Source: Streptomyces sp. AC1-42W (GTDB taxonomy: Bacteria > Actinomycetota > Actinomycetes > Streptomycetales > Streptomycetaceae). From it: a DNA stretch of 64,000 nt. Shown here in pieces: positions 10,416 to 18,841 of the stretch (positions within the stretch are counted from its first letter, which is position 1; each line of letters begins with the position of its first letter). Location: positions 1,922,001 to 1,986,000 of the forward strand of contig NZ_QKWY01000002.1 in assembly GCF_003248355.1 (NCBI RefSeq), written 5' to 3'. A model generated the notes under the pieces. That model ran no database searches and had not been told where the DNA came from. It worked only from the letters and a program-made list of their open reading frames with translations. The translations under genes and the position numbers were made by a program.

Positions 10416-11546
10416 ATGACTGAGACTCCCCAGCGCCCCCTCCGTGTGCTCGCCGCCATGTCGGGCGGTGTCGACTCCGCCGTCGCCGCGGCCCGCGCCG
10501 TCGAGGCGGGCCACGACGTGACCGGTGTGCACCTTGCCCTCTCCGCGAACCCGCAGTCCTTCCGGACGGGTGCCCGCGGCTGCTGCACCATCGAGGACTC
10601 CCGCGACGCCCGCCGCGCCGCGGACGTCATCGGCATCCCCTTCTACGTCTGGGACCTGGCCGAACGCTTCCGCGAGGACGTCGTCGAGGACTTCGTCGCG
10701 GAGTACGAGGCGGGGCGCACCCCCAACCCGTGCCTCCGCTGCAACGAGAAGATCAAGTTCGCCGCGCTGCTCGACAAGGCCCTCGCGCTCGGCTTCGACG
10801 CCGTGTGCACCGGCCACTACGCCACCGTCGTCACCGGCGAGGACGGCAACCGCGAGCTGCACCGCGCATCCGACATGGCCAAGGACCAGAGCTATGTGCT
10901 CGGCGTCCTGGACGAGCGCCAGCTCGCCCACGCCCTGTTCCCGCTCGGCGACACCCTCACCACCAAGGACGAGATCCGCGCCGAGGCGGAGCGCCGGGGT
11001 CTGGCCGTCGCCAGGAAGCCCGACAGCCACGACATCTGCTTCATCGCCGACGGTGACACCCAGGGCTTCCTGGCGAACCGCCTCGGCGGCCCGGCCGAGG
11101 GCGACATCGTCGACGAGTCCGGTACGAAGGTGGGCACCCACGAGGGCGCCTTCGGCTTCACCATCGGCCAGCGCAAGGGCCTGCGCATCGGCCACCCCGC
11201 CCCGGACGGCAAGCCGCGCTACGTCCTGGACATCTCCCCGGTGAACAACACGGTGACCGTCGGCCCCGCCGAGGCCCTGGACGTCACCGCGCTCACCGCG
11301 ATCCGCCCCCGCTGGTGCGGCACCCCGCCCACCGGCCCCGGCACGTACACCGCGCAGCTGCGCGCCCACGGCGGCGAGACCGAGGTGAGCGCCGAGGCGG
11401 TCGGCGACACCCTGCACGTCACGTTCACCGAGCCGGTCCGGGGCGTGGCCCCCGGCCAGGCGGTCGTCCTGTACGACGGCACCCGCGTGGTCGGCTCCGC
11501 GACGATCGCGACGACGGTGCGCCGGGAGCGCGCGGCGGCGGGCTGA
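10416..11546 (+). CDS. mnmA: tRNA 2-thiouridine(34) synthase MnmA
   Basis: MnmA activates U34 of tRNA-Lys/Glu/Gln with ATP and inserts sulfur at C2. It is 376 aa. The PP-loop AMSGGVDSAVA is at about residues 14-24, the catalytic Cys106 in NPCLRC, and the second Cys208 in HDICFIADGD. TACCCT near 10400 could be a -10 box for a leaderless transcript. The last 34 codons (11435-11537 and on) lie in a 103-bp segment repeated exactly at 25658-25760. The current C-terminus (RRERAAAG) is therefore probably contributed by the incoming island, and the old tail (RRERAATA) sits 14.2 kb away. No strong terminator follows here, unlike after the distal copy. Confidence 0.96.
   Translation: MTETPQRPLRVLAAMSGGVDSAVAAARAVEAGHDVTGVHLALSANPQSFRTGARGCCTIEDSRDARRAADVIGIPFYVWDLAERFREDVVEDFVAEYEAGRTPNPCLRCNEKIKFAALLDKALALGFDAVCTGHYATVVTGEDGNRELHRASDMAKDQSYVLGVLDERQLAHALFPLGDTLTTKDEIRAEAERRGLAVARKPDSHDICFIADGDTQGFLANRLGGPAEGDIVDESGTKVGTHEGAFGFTIGQRKGLRIGHPAPDGKPRYVLDISPVNNTVTVGPAEALDVTALTAIRPRWCGTPPTGPGTYTAQLRAHGGETEVSAEAVGDTLHVTFTEPVRGVAPGQAVVLYDGTRVVGSATIATTVRRERAAAG
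11435..11537 (+). repeat. Left copy of the 103-bp direct repeat flanking the island (att-like)
   Basis: This 103-bp segment of the mnmA 3' end is identical base for base to 25658-25760, in the same orientation and the same reading phase. Identity stops abruptly at both ends: c/g just before and g/a just after. It marks the left edge of the inserted 14.2-kb island and keeps mnmA intact. Confidence 0.95.
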
Positions 11547-11691
11547 GCCCCGTACGCGTCGCCGGGGAGGCGCAAATCGACCATCTCGTATGATCAAGCG
11601 GGGCTGGCTCTGCCCGCCCGACCGTCATAGGCTGCCTTTGCGGAACGTCCGTACGAAGAAGCGTTCGGCGGGGCAGCCTCCCCGTCCTGTC

Positions 11692-11698
11692 AGGAGGT
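11692..11698 (+). promoter_or_regulatory. Consensus Shine-Dalgarno of the first island gene
   Basis: AGGAGGT lies 4 nt before GTG 11703 and fixes that start. The leader between mnmA and this gene (11547-11702) has no other feature that I recognise. Confidence 0.75.
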
Positions 11699-11702
11699 AC
11701 AG

Positions 11703-12974
11703 GTGCTCCTGCGCTTTCGGGTGGCCAATCACCGTTCGATTCGTGACGAGTGTGAACTGTCGTTGATCGGTACAGCCCTGAACGAGGGCACCGCCCGCGA
11801 CACCGGCTTGCGCCATGACGACCATGAGGTGACGGCGCTGCCTGTGGCCGCCGTCTTCGGGGCCAACGCCTCGGGGAAGACCAACCTGATCAGTGCCCTG
11901 CGCGATATGAGATCAGCTGTGCGTACCTCGTTCGCCGACTGGCAGAAGTCGCCCGGGGTGCCTCGCAAGCCTTTCAAACTGGATCGAGAGAGTTCCGAGG
12001 AGACGAGCCTTTACGAGGTGGATCTCACGCTCGGCCGGACGCCGGTCCGGTTCACCTACGGCTTCGAGCTCTCGGACGACCGTGTGGAGGCCGAGTGGCT
12101 GCACGCCTACCCCAACGGGGAACGGGAGATCTGGTTCGACCGGGAGGCCGACCGGCCTGAGTCGGAAGGCGGCGAGTTCATCTTCGAGAGCGACAGTTTC
12201 GTCGGTCAACGGGACGCGCTGGTGTCCTTCACCCGGTCCGACGCCCTGTTCCTGTCCACGGCTGCCACGGCCAACGACAAGCAGCTTTCGGCTCTGTACC
12301 GCTGGTTCCTCGACAACCTCTGGCTGATGACGCCGGGTGAGGATGTCGTCCACCGAACGAAGTGGACTCAGGAACTCCTCGGAGAACCCGGCCACCGGAG
12401 TGACTACACCGAGCGCATTCTGCAACTGCTCTCGGTGGCCGACCTGGGTGTCACCGGTATTGAGATCGACCGCGAGACGCAGGAGATCCGGCTGCGGCAC
12501 CGGACCACGGTGGGCGAGGACGTGTCACTGGACTTCCTTACGGAGGAGTCCTTCGGCACGCACGCGTGGTTCGCCTTCCTCGGCCCGATGCTCACTGTGC
12601 TCGACAAGGGGGCCGTGCTGCTGGTCGACGAGCTGGATTCGAGCCTCCACCCCACGCTGGCCGCCGAGGTCGTCCGGATTTTCCAGGACCCGAAGGCGAA
12701 TCCCCGTAACGCTCAACTGATCTTCACGACGCACGATGCCACTCTGCTGGGCAGCGAGGTCCTGGACCGGCCGCTGGGCTGTGATCAGGTCTGGCTCACA
12801 GTGAAGGACCGCACGGGAGCGACGGAGATCTACCCGCTCACCGCAGCCCGTCCGGCGGACGACGAGAACCTGGAGCGCGGCTATCTACGGGGCCGGTACG
12901 GCGGTACCCCGCGTGTGAGCGCGGGCGAGATCGCCCGCGAGGTGTCCTGGCAGGAGGCAAAGGCGTCAGCGTGA
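11703..12974 (+). CDS. rloA: RloA/AbiLi-like AAA ATPase of a defence pair
   Basis: This is a 423-aa ATPase of the COG1106 type (AAA_15/AAA_21, SMC/ABC-like fold). The N-terminus LLRFRVANHRSIRDECELSL is characteristic. Walker A GANASGKT is at about residues 53-60, Walker B VLLVDELDSSLHP at about 303-315, and an IFTTHD switch follows. RloA and RloB were named as restriction-linked ORFs because they sit in type I R-M loci. The related AbiLi/AbiLii pair of lactococci aborts phage infection. Here the gene opens the island, overlaps rloB by 4 nt (GTGA) and precedes hsdM/hsdS, so a defence role is inferred. Its start has a consensus AGGAGGT. Confidence 0.88.
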   Translation: MLLRFRVANHRSIRDECELSLIGTALNEGTARDTGLRHDDHEVTALPVAAVFGANASGKTNLISALRDMRSAVRTSFADWQKSPGVPRKPFKLDRESSEETSLYEVDLTLGRTPVRFTYGFELSDDRVEAEWLHAYPNGEREIWFDREADRPESEGGEFIFESDSFVGQRDALVSFTRSDALFLSTAATANDKQLSALYRWFLDNLWLMTPGEDVVHRTKWTQELLGEPGHRSDYTERILQLLSVADLGVTGIEIDRETQEIRLRHRTTVGEDVSLDFLTEESFGTHAWFAFLGPMLTVLDKGAVLLVDELDSSLHPTLAAEVVRIFQDPKANPRNAQLIFTTHDATLLGSEVLDRPLGCDQVWLTVKDRTGATEIYPLTAARPADDENLERGYLRGRYGGTPRVSAGEIAREVSWQEAKASA

Positions 12975-13882
12975 GTACGTGGAACGACGAGCAGCAGCTT
13001 CGGTTGGCGCAGGACGGGAGCGGGGACACTCCTGAGGCTGCTCCCCGGAAGCCGAAGAAGCGTCGGAGTGGCAAGGGCGATGAGCAGCCCCTGATCCCGG
13101 CCCCGACTCCACCGCCGGACGATTCCCGGGCGGTGCGCGTGGTGTACGTCGGTTGCGAGGGTGAGTCCACCGAGCCGGACTACCTCAATCACCTCAACGC
13201 CAGATTCGGGGACGGCAGCGGTTACGAGGGACAGAAGTTCCGCATCCAGCCCGTCTACAAGAAGAATGGCCACACCCCGGCGGAGGCTGTGGCCGCTGTG
13301 CGGGACACGGCCATGGAAGACGACGCCTGGGCCATGTTCGACCGTGACGCGCACACCGACATCCCGAAGGCATTGAGGGAAGCGGCGGAGGACTCCACCG
13401 AGGTCTGCTTCTCCCACCCCTCCTTCGAGCTGTGGCTGCTGCTCCATTTCCAGGACTTCGGCGGGCGCCAGAGCGGTAAGAACAAGGACATCCTTGAGAA
13501 GCTGCGGAAGGCGCACCCCGCGTTCAAGAAGTTCGACACCAAGAATGACAAGAGCGTCAAGGACGACCGGCGAGCCGCACTGGACGAAGACGGGCTTCTG
13601 GCAGAGGCGGTGTCCCGGGCGAAGCGTCTGGTCAGCCAGTGCGAGCACGGTTCGTGCAAGGCGAGCAACGCCAAGACGAACCGGTTTAGCCGCGACAGCC
13701 CGCCGAAGACCACGCCCGCGTGGGCGGCACGCTCGGGGCACGCTCACGACTGCGAGACGCTTCGACGCGATCCTTCGACCGATGTGTGGCGCTTGATCGT
13801 GAGCCTGGGCATCGTCAAAGACTCCTCACGGACAGCGACGAACCGGGGCCACAGTTACTCGGCAGGGGCTTGGGACGTCTAG
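12971..13882 (+). CDS. rloB: RloB/AbiLii-like protein (Toprim-like effector of the RloAB pair)
   Basis: This 303-aa protein is coupled to rloA by a GTGA overlap. A basic, Pro-rich leader (about residues 1-55; KPKKRRSGKG) precedes the RloB domain. The domain shows YVGCEGESTEPDYL (about 59-72), the acidic MFDRD (about 121-125) and SHPSFELWLLLHF. These acidic positions are the expected metal-binding residues of the Toprim-like fold, consistent with nuclease activity controlled by the ATPase partner. Mechanism in this family is inferred from OLD/PARIS-like ATPase-Toprim systems. About 50 C-terminal residues beyond the domain are poorly conserved by eye. Confidence 0.85.
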   Translation: MSTWNDEQQLRLAQDGSGDTPEAAPRKPKKRRSGKGDEQPLIPAPTPPPDDSRAVRVVYVGCEGESTEPDYLNHLNARFGDGSGYEGQKFRIQPVYKKNGHTPAEAVAAVRDTAMEDDAWAMFDRDAHTDIPKALREAAEDSTEVCFSHPSFELWLLLHFQDFGGRQSGKNKDILEKLRKAHPAFKKFDTKNDKSVKDDRRAALDEDGLLAEAVSRAKRLVSQCEHGSCKASNAKTNRFSRDSPPKTTPAWAARSGHAHDCETLRRDPSTDVWRLIVSLGIVKDSSRTATNRGHSYSAGAWDV

Positions 13883-13952
13883 GCTGCCGTAGCACTTCCG
13901 CTTCCCCGGGCCTCTGGCCTGCCGGTCTCCCAGTCGTACGAAGGAATGGCGC

Positions 13953-16574
13953 GTGGCCAGAATCACCCTGCCCGAGCTTGAAAGGCACCTCTTCTCGGCC
14001 GCGGACATCCTGCGCGGACGGATGGACGCCTCCGAGTACCGCGACTACATCTTCGGCATGCTGTTCCTCAAGCGGGCCTCAGACGAGTTCGAGCCCGAGT
14101 GGAAGCGGGAGTACACGAAGGCGCTGGATGCGACGGGTGACCCGGCGAGGGCGCGAAAGCGGGCCAATAACCCCGATCGCTACACTCGCGTCTTCTATGT
14201 GCCGCCGCGGGCCCGCTGGTGGAAAGGCCCGCATGTAGTCGACCCGGTCACACCGGACGGTGAGACCACGACCGTGCCGGGTATCCGATACCTCACGGAC
14301 AAGGTGGGCGAGGGACTCGACGAAGCGCTGGTCGCCCTCACCGAAGGCAACCCGAGACTGGCCGGCGTCACCTCTCACATCACCTTCAACGAGGTCATCG
14401 GCACGAAGCCTCGCTTCACCAACTCCGAACTGCGCTCCCTCATCCGGCATTTCAGCCTCTACCAGCTGCGCAACGAGGACTTCGAGTTCCCCGACATGCT
14501 GGGGGCGGCGTACGAGTACCTGCTCGGCAGGTTCGCCGATTCGGCGGGTCAACGCGGTGGCGAGTTCTACACCCCGCGTTCGGTGGTTCGAATGCTGGTC
14601 CGGTTGATCGATCCGAAGCCCACAGAAACCGTCTACGACCCGTGCGCGGGCTCTGGCGGCATGCTCATTGCGGCACGTGAGTACGTGGAGGAGCACGGGG
14701 GCGAACCGAAGGAGCTGGGAGTCAACGGGCAGGATAAGAACGCCCCGTCTTGGTCCATGGCCAGCATGAACATGGTGCTTCACGGCATCCATGAGTTCGA
14801 GCTGAAGCACGGTGACACCCTGACCGAGCCGCTGCACCTGACGCCGGACGGCCGGCTTCGTAGCTTCACCAAGGTCCTTTCGAACCCGCCCTTTTCCCTC
14901 AACTACGACGCGGATCTCGTTGCCAAGGCCGATGAGCTGCACGGCACCCGGATGAGGTGGGGCTGGGCGCCGGAGGGTGGCAAGAAGGCCGACCTGATGT
15001 TCGTCCAGCACATGGTCTCGGTGCTGGAACAGCGAGGCACGGCGGCGATCGTCATGCCGCACGGAGTGCTGTTCCGTGGCGGCAAGGAACGGGACATCCG
15101 GGAAGGGCTGCTGAGGGACGACTGCGTCGAAGCGGTGATCGGCCTCGGTCCGAACCTCTTCTACGGCACCGGCATCCCGGCGTGCGTACTGGTCCTGCGG
15201 CCCCCGCGCCGCAAGCGCGGAGAGCGCGAGAAGAAGGTCCTGTTCATCAACGCGGACCGAGACTTCACAGCGGGACGAAACCAGAACGAGCTCGGCCCCG
15301 AACACGTGGAGAAGATCGTCACCGTCTTCCAGACGTGGCGGCAGCTCCCCGGCTACTCGCGCGCCGTGAAGGCCGAGGACCTGCTTGCAGCGGAGGCGAA
15401 CCTCAACATCCGCCGCTGGGTGGACAATTCCCCACCGGCCGAACCCCAGGATGTACGGGCGCACCTGTACGGCGGAGTGCCGGTGAGTGAGGTAGCAGGC
15501 AGGGAACAGCTCTTCACGGCATACGGGGTCGACGCGACGGAGCTCTTCGCCCAGCGGGACGAAGATCCGGAGTACTACGACTTCCTGGACGAGGGCCCGG
15601 AGGTGACAGCCCGACGTATTCCGAGTCTGGCGGCGGCCCGCGAGGAAAAGCTGTGGGAGGCGTACGGCACCTGGTGGGAGGAGCACGCTCCGGGCTTCGC
15701 CCAACTCGCGGCGGATCAGAAGCTGATGGACCTCCGAGGCCGACTGGTGACCGGATTCACCAAGTCGGTGGGTGAGGTCGGCGTCCTGGACGAGTACACG
15801 ACGGCCGGAATTATGGCCGACTGGTGGACGGCGAACAGGTACGACCTCAAGGCACTCGCGGCCGGCGGCTTCGAACGGGTGCTGGCGGGCTGGGTCGACT
15901 CGGTCGAAGCGATCATCGACCCGGCGCTGCCGCCGACGGAGGAGGGTGACACCCCGGCGAAAAAGCCGACGGTGTCCGGAGCCGACCGCCGCAGGGCGAT
16001 GGACCACCCGGTGGTGCGGGCGCTGATCCCCGAGTTCCTTGACGCAGCTTCCTCGGCTGATACGGCGGTGACGGAGGCGGACGCGGCGTATAGGGCGGCA
16101 GTGGAAGCGGTGGCGGAGGCGAAGCCGGCTTCGGCGGCCGACGCGGAGGACGACGCCGACGCCGATATCGACGCCGACGTGCCGTCTGACGGTGATACGG
16201 AGGCTACGGCCCCGGTATCTCCGGAGGAGATCGCCCGCCTGGAGAAGGTACTGGCCGTACTGAAGCGGGAGCTGGCGGCGGCGAAGAAGAAGCGGAAGGC
16301 ACTGGACGACCGCTTCCTGAAGGACCTGCGCGCAGGGGCTGAGGCCGCCGTGGCAGCGGCGGGCGAAGTGGAGCGAGTGGTCCTTGAGGTCCTGGACGGC
16401 GACCTGAGCCGCCGCCTGGGCGCGTCGGTCGCTTCGGGCCGCCGCGAATTGGTGGCGACATTCCGGCGCTGGGCCGAGAAGTACGCCGTGTCGCTGGAGC
16501 AGCTTGAGGCGGAGAGCGACGTGGCGGCGGGGGAGCTGGCGGGGTGGCTTAAGGAGCTTGGGTATGCGCGGTGA
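13953..16574 (+). CDS. hsdM: Type I restriction-modification DNA methyltransferase subunit HsdM
   Basis: This adenine-N6 methyltransferase subunit works with HsdS to modify host DNA and with HsdR to restrict foreign DNA. The N-terminal helical domain (LERHLFSAADILRGRMDASEYRDYIFGMLFLKR) is followed by SAM motif I DPCAGSGGM (about 229-237) and catalytic motif IV NPPF (311-314). At 873 aa it is much longer than the usual 500-550. The added part (from about residue 500) contains an acidic stretch (about 730-750) and a predicted coiled-coil, Lys/Glu/Ala-rich C-terminal half. GTG 13953 has GAAGGAA upstream. Its stop overlaps the hsdS start by 11 nt. Confidence 0.94.
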   Translation: MARITLPELERHLFSAADILRGRMDASEYRDYIFGMLFLKRASDEFEPEWKREYTKALDATGDPARARKRANNPDRYTRVFYVPPRARWWKGPHVVDPVTPDGETTTVPGIRYLTDKVGEGLDEALVALTEGNPRLAGVTSHITFNEVIGTKPRFTNSELRSLIRHFSLYQLRNEDFEFPDMLGAAYEYLLGRFADSAGQRGGEFYTPRSVVRMLVRLIDPKPTETVYDPCAGSGGMLIAAREYVEEHGGEPKELGVNGQDKNAPSWSMASMNMVLHGIHEFELKHGDTLTEPLHLTPDGRLRSFTKVLSNPPFSLNYDADLVAKADELHGTRMRWGWAPEGGKKADLMFVQHMVSVLEQRGTAAIVMPHGVLFRGGKERDIREGLLRDDCVEAVIGLGPNLFYGTGIPACVLVLRPPRRKRGEREKKVLFINADRDFTAGRNQNELGPEHVEKIVTVFQTWRQLPGYSRAVKAEDLLAAEANLNIRRWVDNSPPAEPQDVRAHLYGGVPVSEVAGREQLFTAYGVDATELFAQRDEDPEYYDFLDEGPEVTARRIPSLAAAREEKLWEAYGTWWEEHAPGFAQLAADQKLMDLRGRLVTGFTKSVGEVGVLDEYTTAGIMADWWTANRYDLKALAAGGFERVLAGWVDSVEAIIDPALPPTEEGDTPAKKPTVSGADRRRAMDHPVVRALIPEFLDAASSADTAVTEADAAYRAAVEAVAEAKPASAADAEDDADADIDADVPSDGDTEATAPVSPEEIARLEKVLAVLKRELAAAKKKRKALDDRFLKDLRAGAEAAVAAAGEVERVVLEVLDGDLSRRLGASVASGRRELVATFRRWAEKYAVSLEQLEAESDVAAGELAGWLKELGYAR

Positions 16575-17799
16575 GTCCAGGGGGCAGGGCGCACCTAGCC
16601 TGTGGCCGTCCGGGTGGCGGCGGCTGACCCTCGCTGAGGCAGGGAAGTGGCTGTCTGGCGGCACACCGGCGACGTCAAATAAGGCGTACTGGGGTGGCGA
16701 TATTCCGTGGATCAGCGGCGCCAGCATGAAGGAATTCCACATCAGGGATTCCGATCGGCGAGTCACGCCGCTCGGAGCCAAGAACGGCTCGCGTCTGGTT
16801 GGCAAGGGTGCCACACTCTTCGTTGTGCGCGGGATGAGCTTGAAGTCCGAGTTCCGTATTGGTGTCGCAGAGCGTGAAATTGCCTTCGGGCAGGACTGTA
16901 AAGCGGTGATTCCGGTCGACGGGATTGATCCGTACTTCCTTGCTTACGCGATCAAGGTGCGTACGCCGGAAATTCTCCGCATGGTCGAGGAGACTAGTCA
17001 CGGTACGGGGCGGTTGGATACGGCGCGCCTTCAGGATTTGGAAATCGGAGTTCCGTCGATGGCGGAACAGCGTCGGATCGTTGCCGCTCACGCTGCCTTT
17101 GAGCGACGCATTTCTGGACTTCAAGGAATGCTCTCTAAAATTGGTGTTACCGAGCAGGCTGTTGTGGCGCAGTCGATTTTTGAGACGAGAAACAGAATTT
17201 CACTAGGGGACTGGCTGGATCGTATCGATGCAGGGAAGAGCCCGCTGCTCGAGGACGTTCCAGCCGGAGACGCGGAGTGGGGCGTACTAAAAGTAAGCGC
17301 AGTGCAGGCAGGATGGTTCAAGGGAGCAGAGAATAAGGTGGTGCGATCCCTTGAACTGATCAACCCTCAGTATGAGGTTCGACCAGGTGATCTGCTTATG
17401 ACGCGGGCTAATACTGAACAGCTGGTTGGTCTTGCCTGTATCGCCCGTGATCCTGCGCCCAAACTCATGCTTAGCGACAAGACACTGCGACTCGTTCTGA
17501 AATCAGCGCGAGCAGAAGTTGGGTTTGTTGAGCTAGCTTTGTTGAGTTCCGATGTCCGCAGGCAGATTATGGGCTCCGCAACCGGAACGAGTGGCAGTAT
17601 GAAGAACATCGGGCAGGCCGCAGTTAGTCAACTTCTCGTGCCGGATGTTCCTGTGAAGACTCAGCGTCAGATCGTTGCTGCCACGGCGGCGAGTAGACGT
17701 CGGTGCAGCAATATGCGTGACCAGATCGCCAAGCTGCGAACAGTGCGTCAAGGGATGGTTGAGGATCTGCTGAGTGGGCGTGTGCTTCTCGGCGCGTAA
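16564..17799 (+). CDS. hsdS: Type I restriction-modification specificity subunit HsdS
   Basis: This is the DNA-recognition subunit, 411 aa. It has two target recognition domains separated by a conserved helix: TRD1 ends in VPSMAEQRRIVAAHAAFERRI, and TRD2 ends in VPVKTQRQIVAATAASRRRC. TRD1 carries the typical SGGTPATSNKAYWGGDIPWISGASM opening. Base composition is clearly lower in GC and third positions are much more A/T rich than in hsdM or the flanking genes, as expected for horizontally exchanged specificity genes. The target site cannot be predicted from the sequence alone. Start ATG 16564 overlaps the end of hsdM. Confidence 0.93.
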   Translation: MRGESRGQGAPSLWPSGWRRLTLAEAGKWLSGGTPATSNKAYWGGDIPWISGASMKEFHIRDSDRRVTPLGAKNGSRLVGKGATLFVVRGMSLKSEFRIGVAEREIAFGQDCKAVIPVDGIDPYFLAYAIKVRTPEILRMVEETSHGTGRLDTARLQDLEIGVPSMAEQRRIVAAHAAFERRISGLQGMLSKIGVTEQAVVAQSIFETRNRISLGDWLDRIDAGKSPLLEDVPAGDAEWGVLKVSAVQAGWFKGAENKVVRSLELINPQYEVRPGDLLMTRANTEQLVGLACIARDPAPKLMLSDKTLRLVLKSARAEVGFVELALLSSDVRRQIMGSATGTSGSMKNIGQAAVSQLLVPDVPVKTQRQIVAATAASRRRCSNMRDQIAKLRTVRQGMVEDLLSGRVLLGA

Positions 17800-17882
17800 A
17801 GCGCCGGAAGCGCACTTGCTGTCGGTCTATTGTGCTTCCGATGCGTGCGCTGTGTTCTGAGTTTCGGGTGTGCGCAATATCA

Positions 17883-18841
17883 CCTTGCCTGAAACGGGTC
17901 GCTCGGTCTGTCCAATGAATCCTTCTCGGTAACCATTCGTGACGTTTTGTGATCTTGGTTCAGGTGGTGCGGCTGTGTTCGAGCTGGAGCAGGACGAGGG
18001 CGGCTCGGGCGATCCTGGTGATGGCAGCGGGGTCGAGACTGACCCTGCGCAGCGCCTTGAAGGTGACCTCCAGCAGGGCGTTGGCGCGCTCGGCGACACC
18101 GTGGATGCCGCGGATGGCGGCGTTGAAAGTCCGTTGCTCTTCTGTGAGTTCGCCTCCCTTGGGCTTCTTGACGGGGTGACGGAAGCCATCGGCGGCGTTC
18201 TCGTAGCCGAGGTCGGTCAAAGTGGGGATGCCCAGAGTAGCGGCGAACCGGTTCAGGGCATCGACCAGACCGTGGGTGCGGGCGCAGGTGGTGTCGTGCT
18301 CACGGCCCGGCCGGACCGGGGAGACCCAGATGGGCCAGCCGTCCGGGGCGGCGATGACCTGCACGTTCCCTCCGTGATGCTTGTGTTTGCCGGACCACCA
18401 CAGGTCGGCCTTGTTGGGGCCGGCGGCGGCCACGCGGTCGGTGCGGATGACAGTGCCGTCGAGGTTGAGGTGGGTGTACCCGGCCGCCGCCGCTCGTTCA
18501 AGAGCGGTGGACAGATCGGGTGCGTGGTCGGCCAGGACGGTCAGCCCCTCGTGCAGGTAGCGGTAGGCGGTCGGCACCGAAATGCCGTTGTCCCGGGCGA
18601 GTTGGGCCAGCCGGGTGCCGTCGACGAACCAGCGCAGCACGAGCACCGCCTGCCTGAAGACGCCCAGCGCGCGGGTGCCCCTGCGGGTCCCGAGCCGCTC
18701 GCGCTGTCCGAGCAGCAGCCTCGCGAGGTGCTCGGCGGTCGCCCTGCGGACATCGAGCACGGCGGTGTAGGTGATACTGGACGTTACGTGGAGCCTCTGG
18801 TTGTACGGAACGTGATCTTCGCAGACCCGTTCCTACCAGGG
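17883..18841 (-). mobile_element. IS5-type insertion sequence (ends tentative)
   Basis: A single DDE transposase gene lies between imperfect terminal inverted repeats that share AACGGGTC (17893-17900 and, on the reverse strand, 18824-18831). The best 18-nt alignment is about 13/18. The resulting length of about 0.96 kb suits the IS5 family. I could not find a convincing target duplication, so the exact ends are uncertain. It sits between hsdS and the DUF397/XRE locus and splits the type I system. Confidence 0.5.
17960..18760 (-). CDS. IS5-family transposase (DDE_Tnp_4 type)
   Basis: This 266-aa transposase has an N-terminal HTH (LAQLARDNGISVPTAYRYLHEG, about residues 52-73) and a DDE domain. 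Acidic residues fall in LNLDGTVIRTD, TDLGYENA and HGVAERANAL, which fit D, D and E of the RNase H-like catalytic core. GTG 18760 is the first start codon in frame. The same frame continues upstream as SSITYTA without ATG, GTG or TTG until a TAG, so the true family N-terminus may begin slightly earlier with an unusual start, or may be lost. No frameshift is seen, so the element could still be active. Confidence 0.82.
   Translation of the reverse strand: MLDVRRATAEHLARLLLGQRERLGTRRGTRALGVFRQAVLVLRWFVDGTRLAQLARDNGISVPTAYRYLHEGLTVLADHAPDLSTALERAAAAGYTHLNLDGTVIRTDRVAAAGPNKADLWWSGKHKHHGGNVQVIAAPDGWPIWVSPVRPGREHDTTCARTHGLVDALNRFAATLGIPTLTDLGYENAADGFRHPVKKPKGGELTEEQRTFNAAIRGIHGVAERANALLEVTFKALRRVSLDPAAITRIARAALVLLQLEHSRTT

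Noticed and set aside
17883..18841. The IS as the cause of the island integration
   Set aside because: Its inverted repeats are imperfect, it lies in the middle of the island, and IS5 elements make only very short target duplications, not 103 bp.
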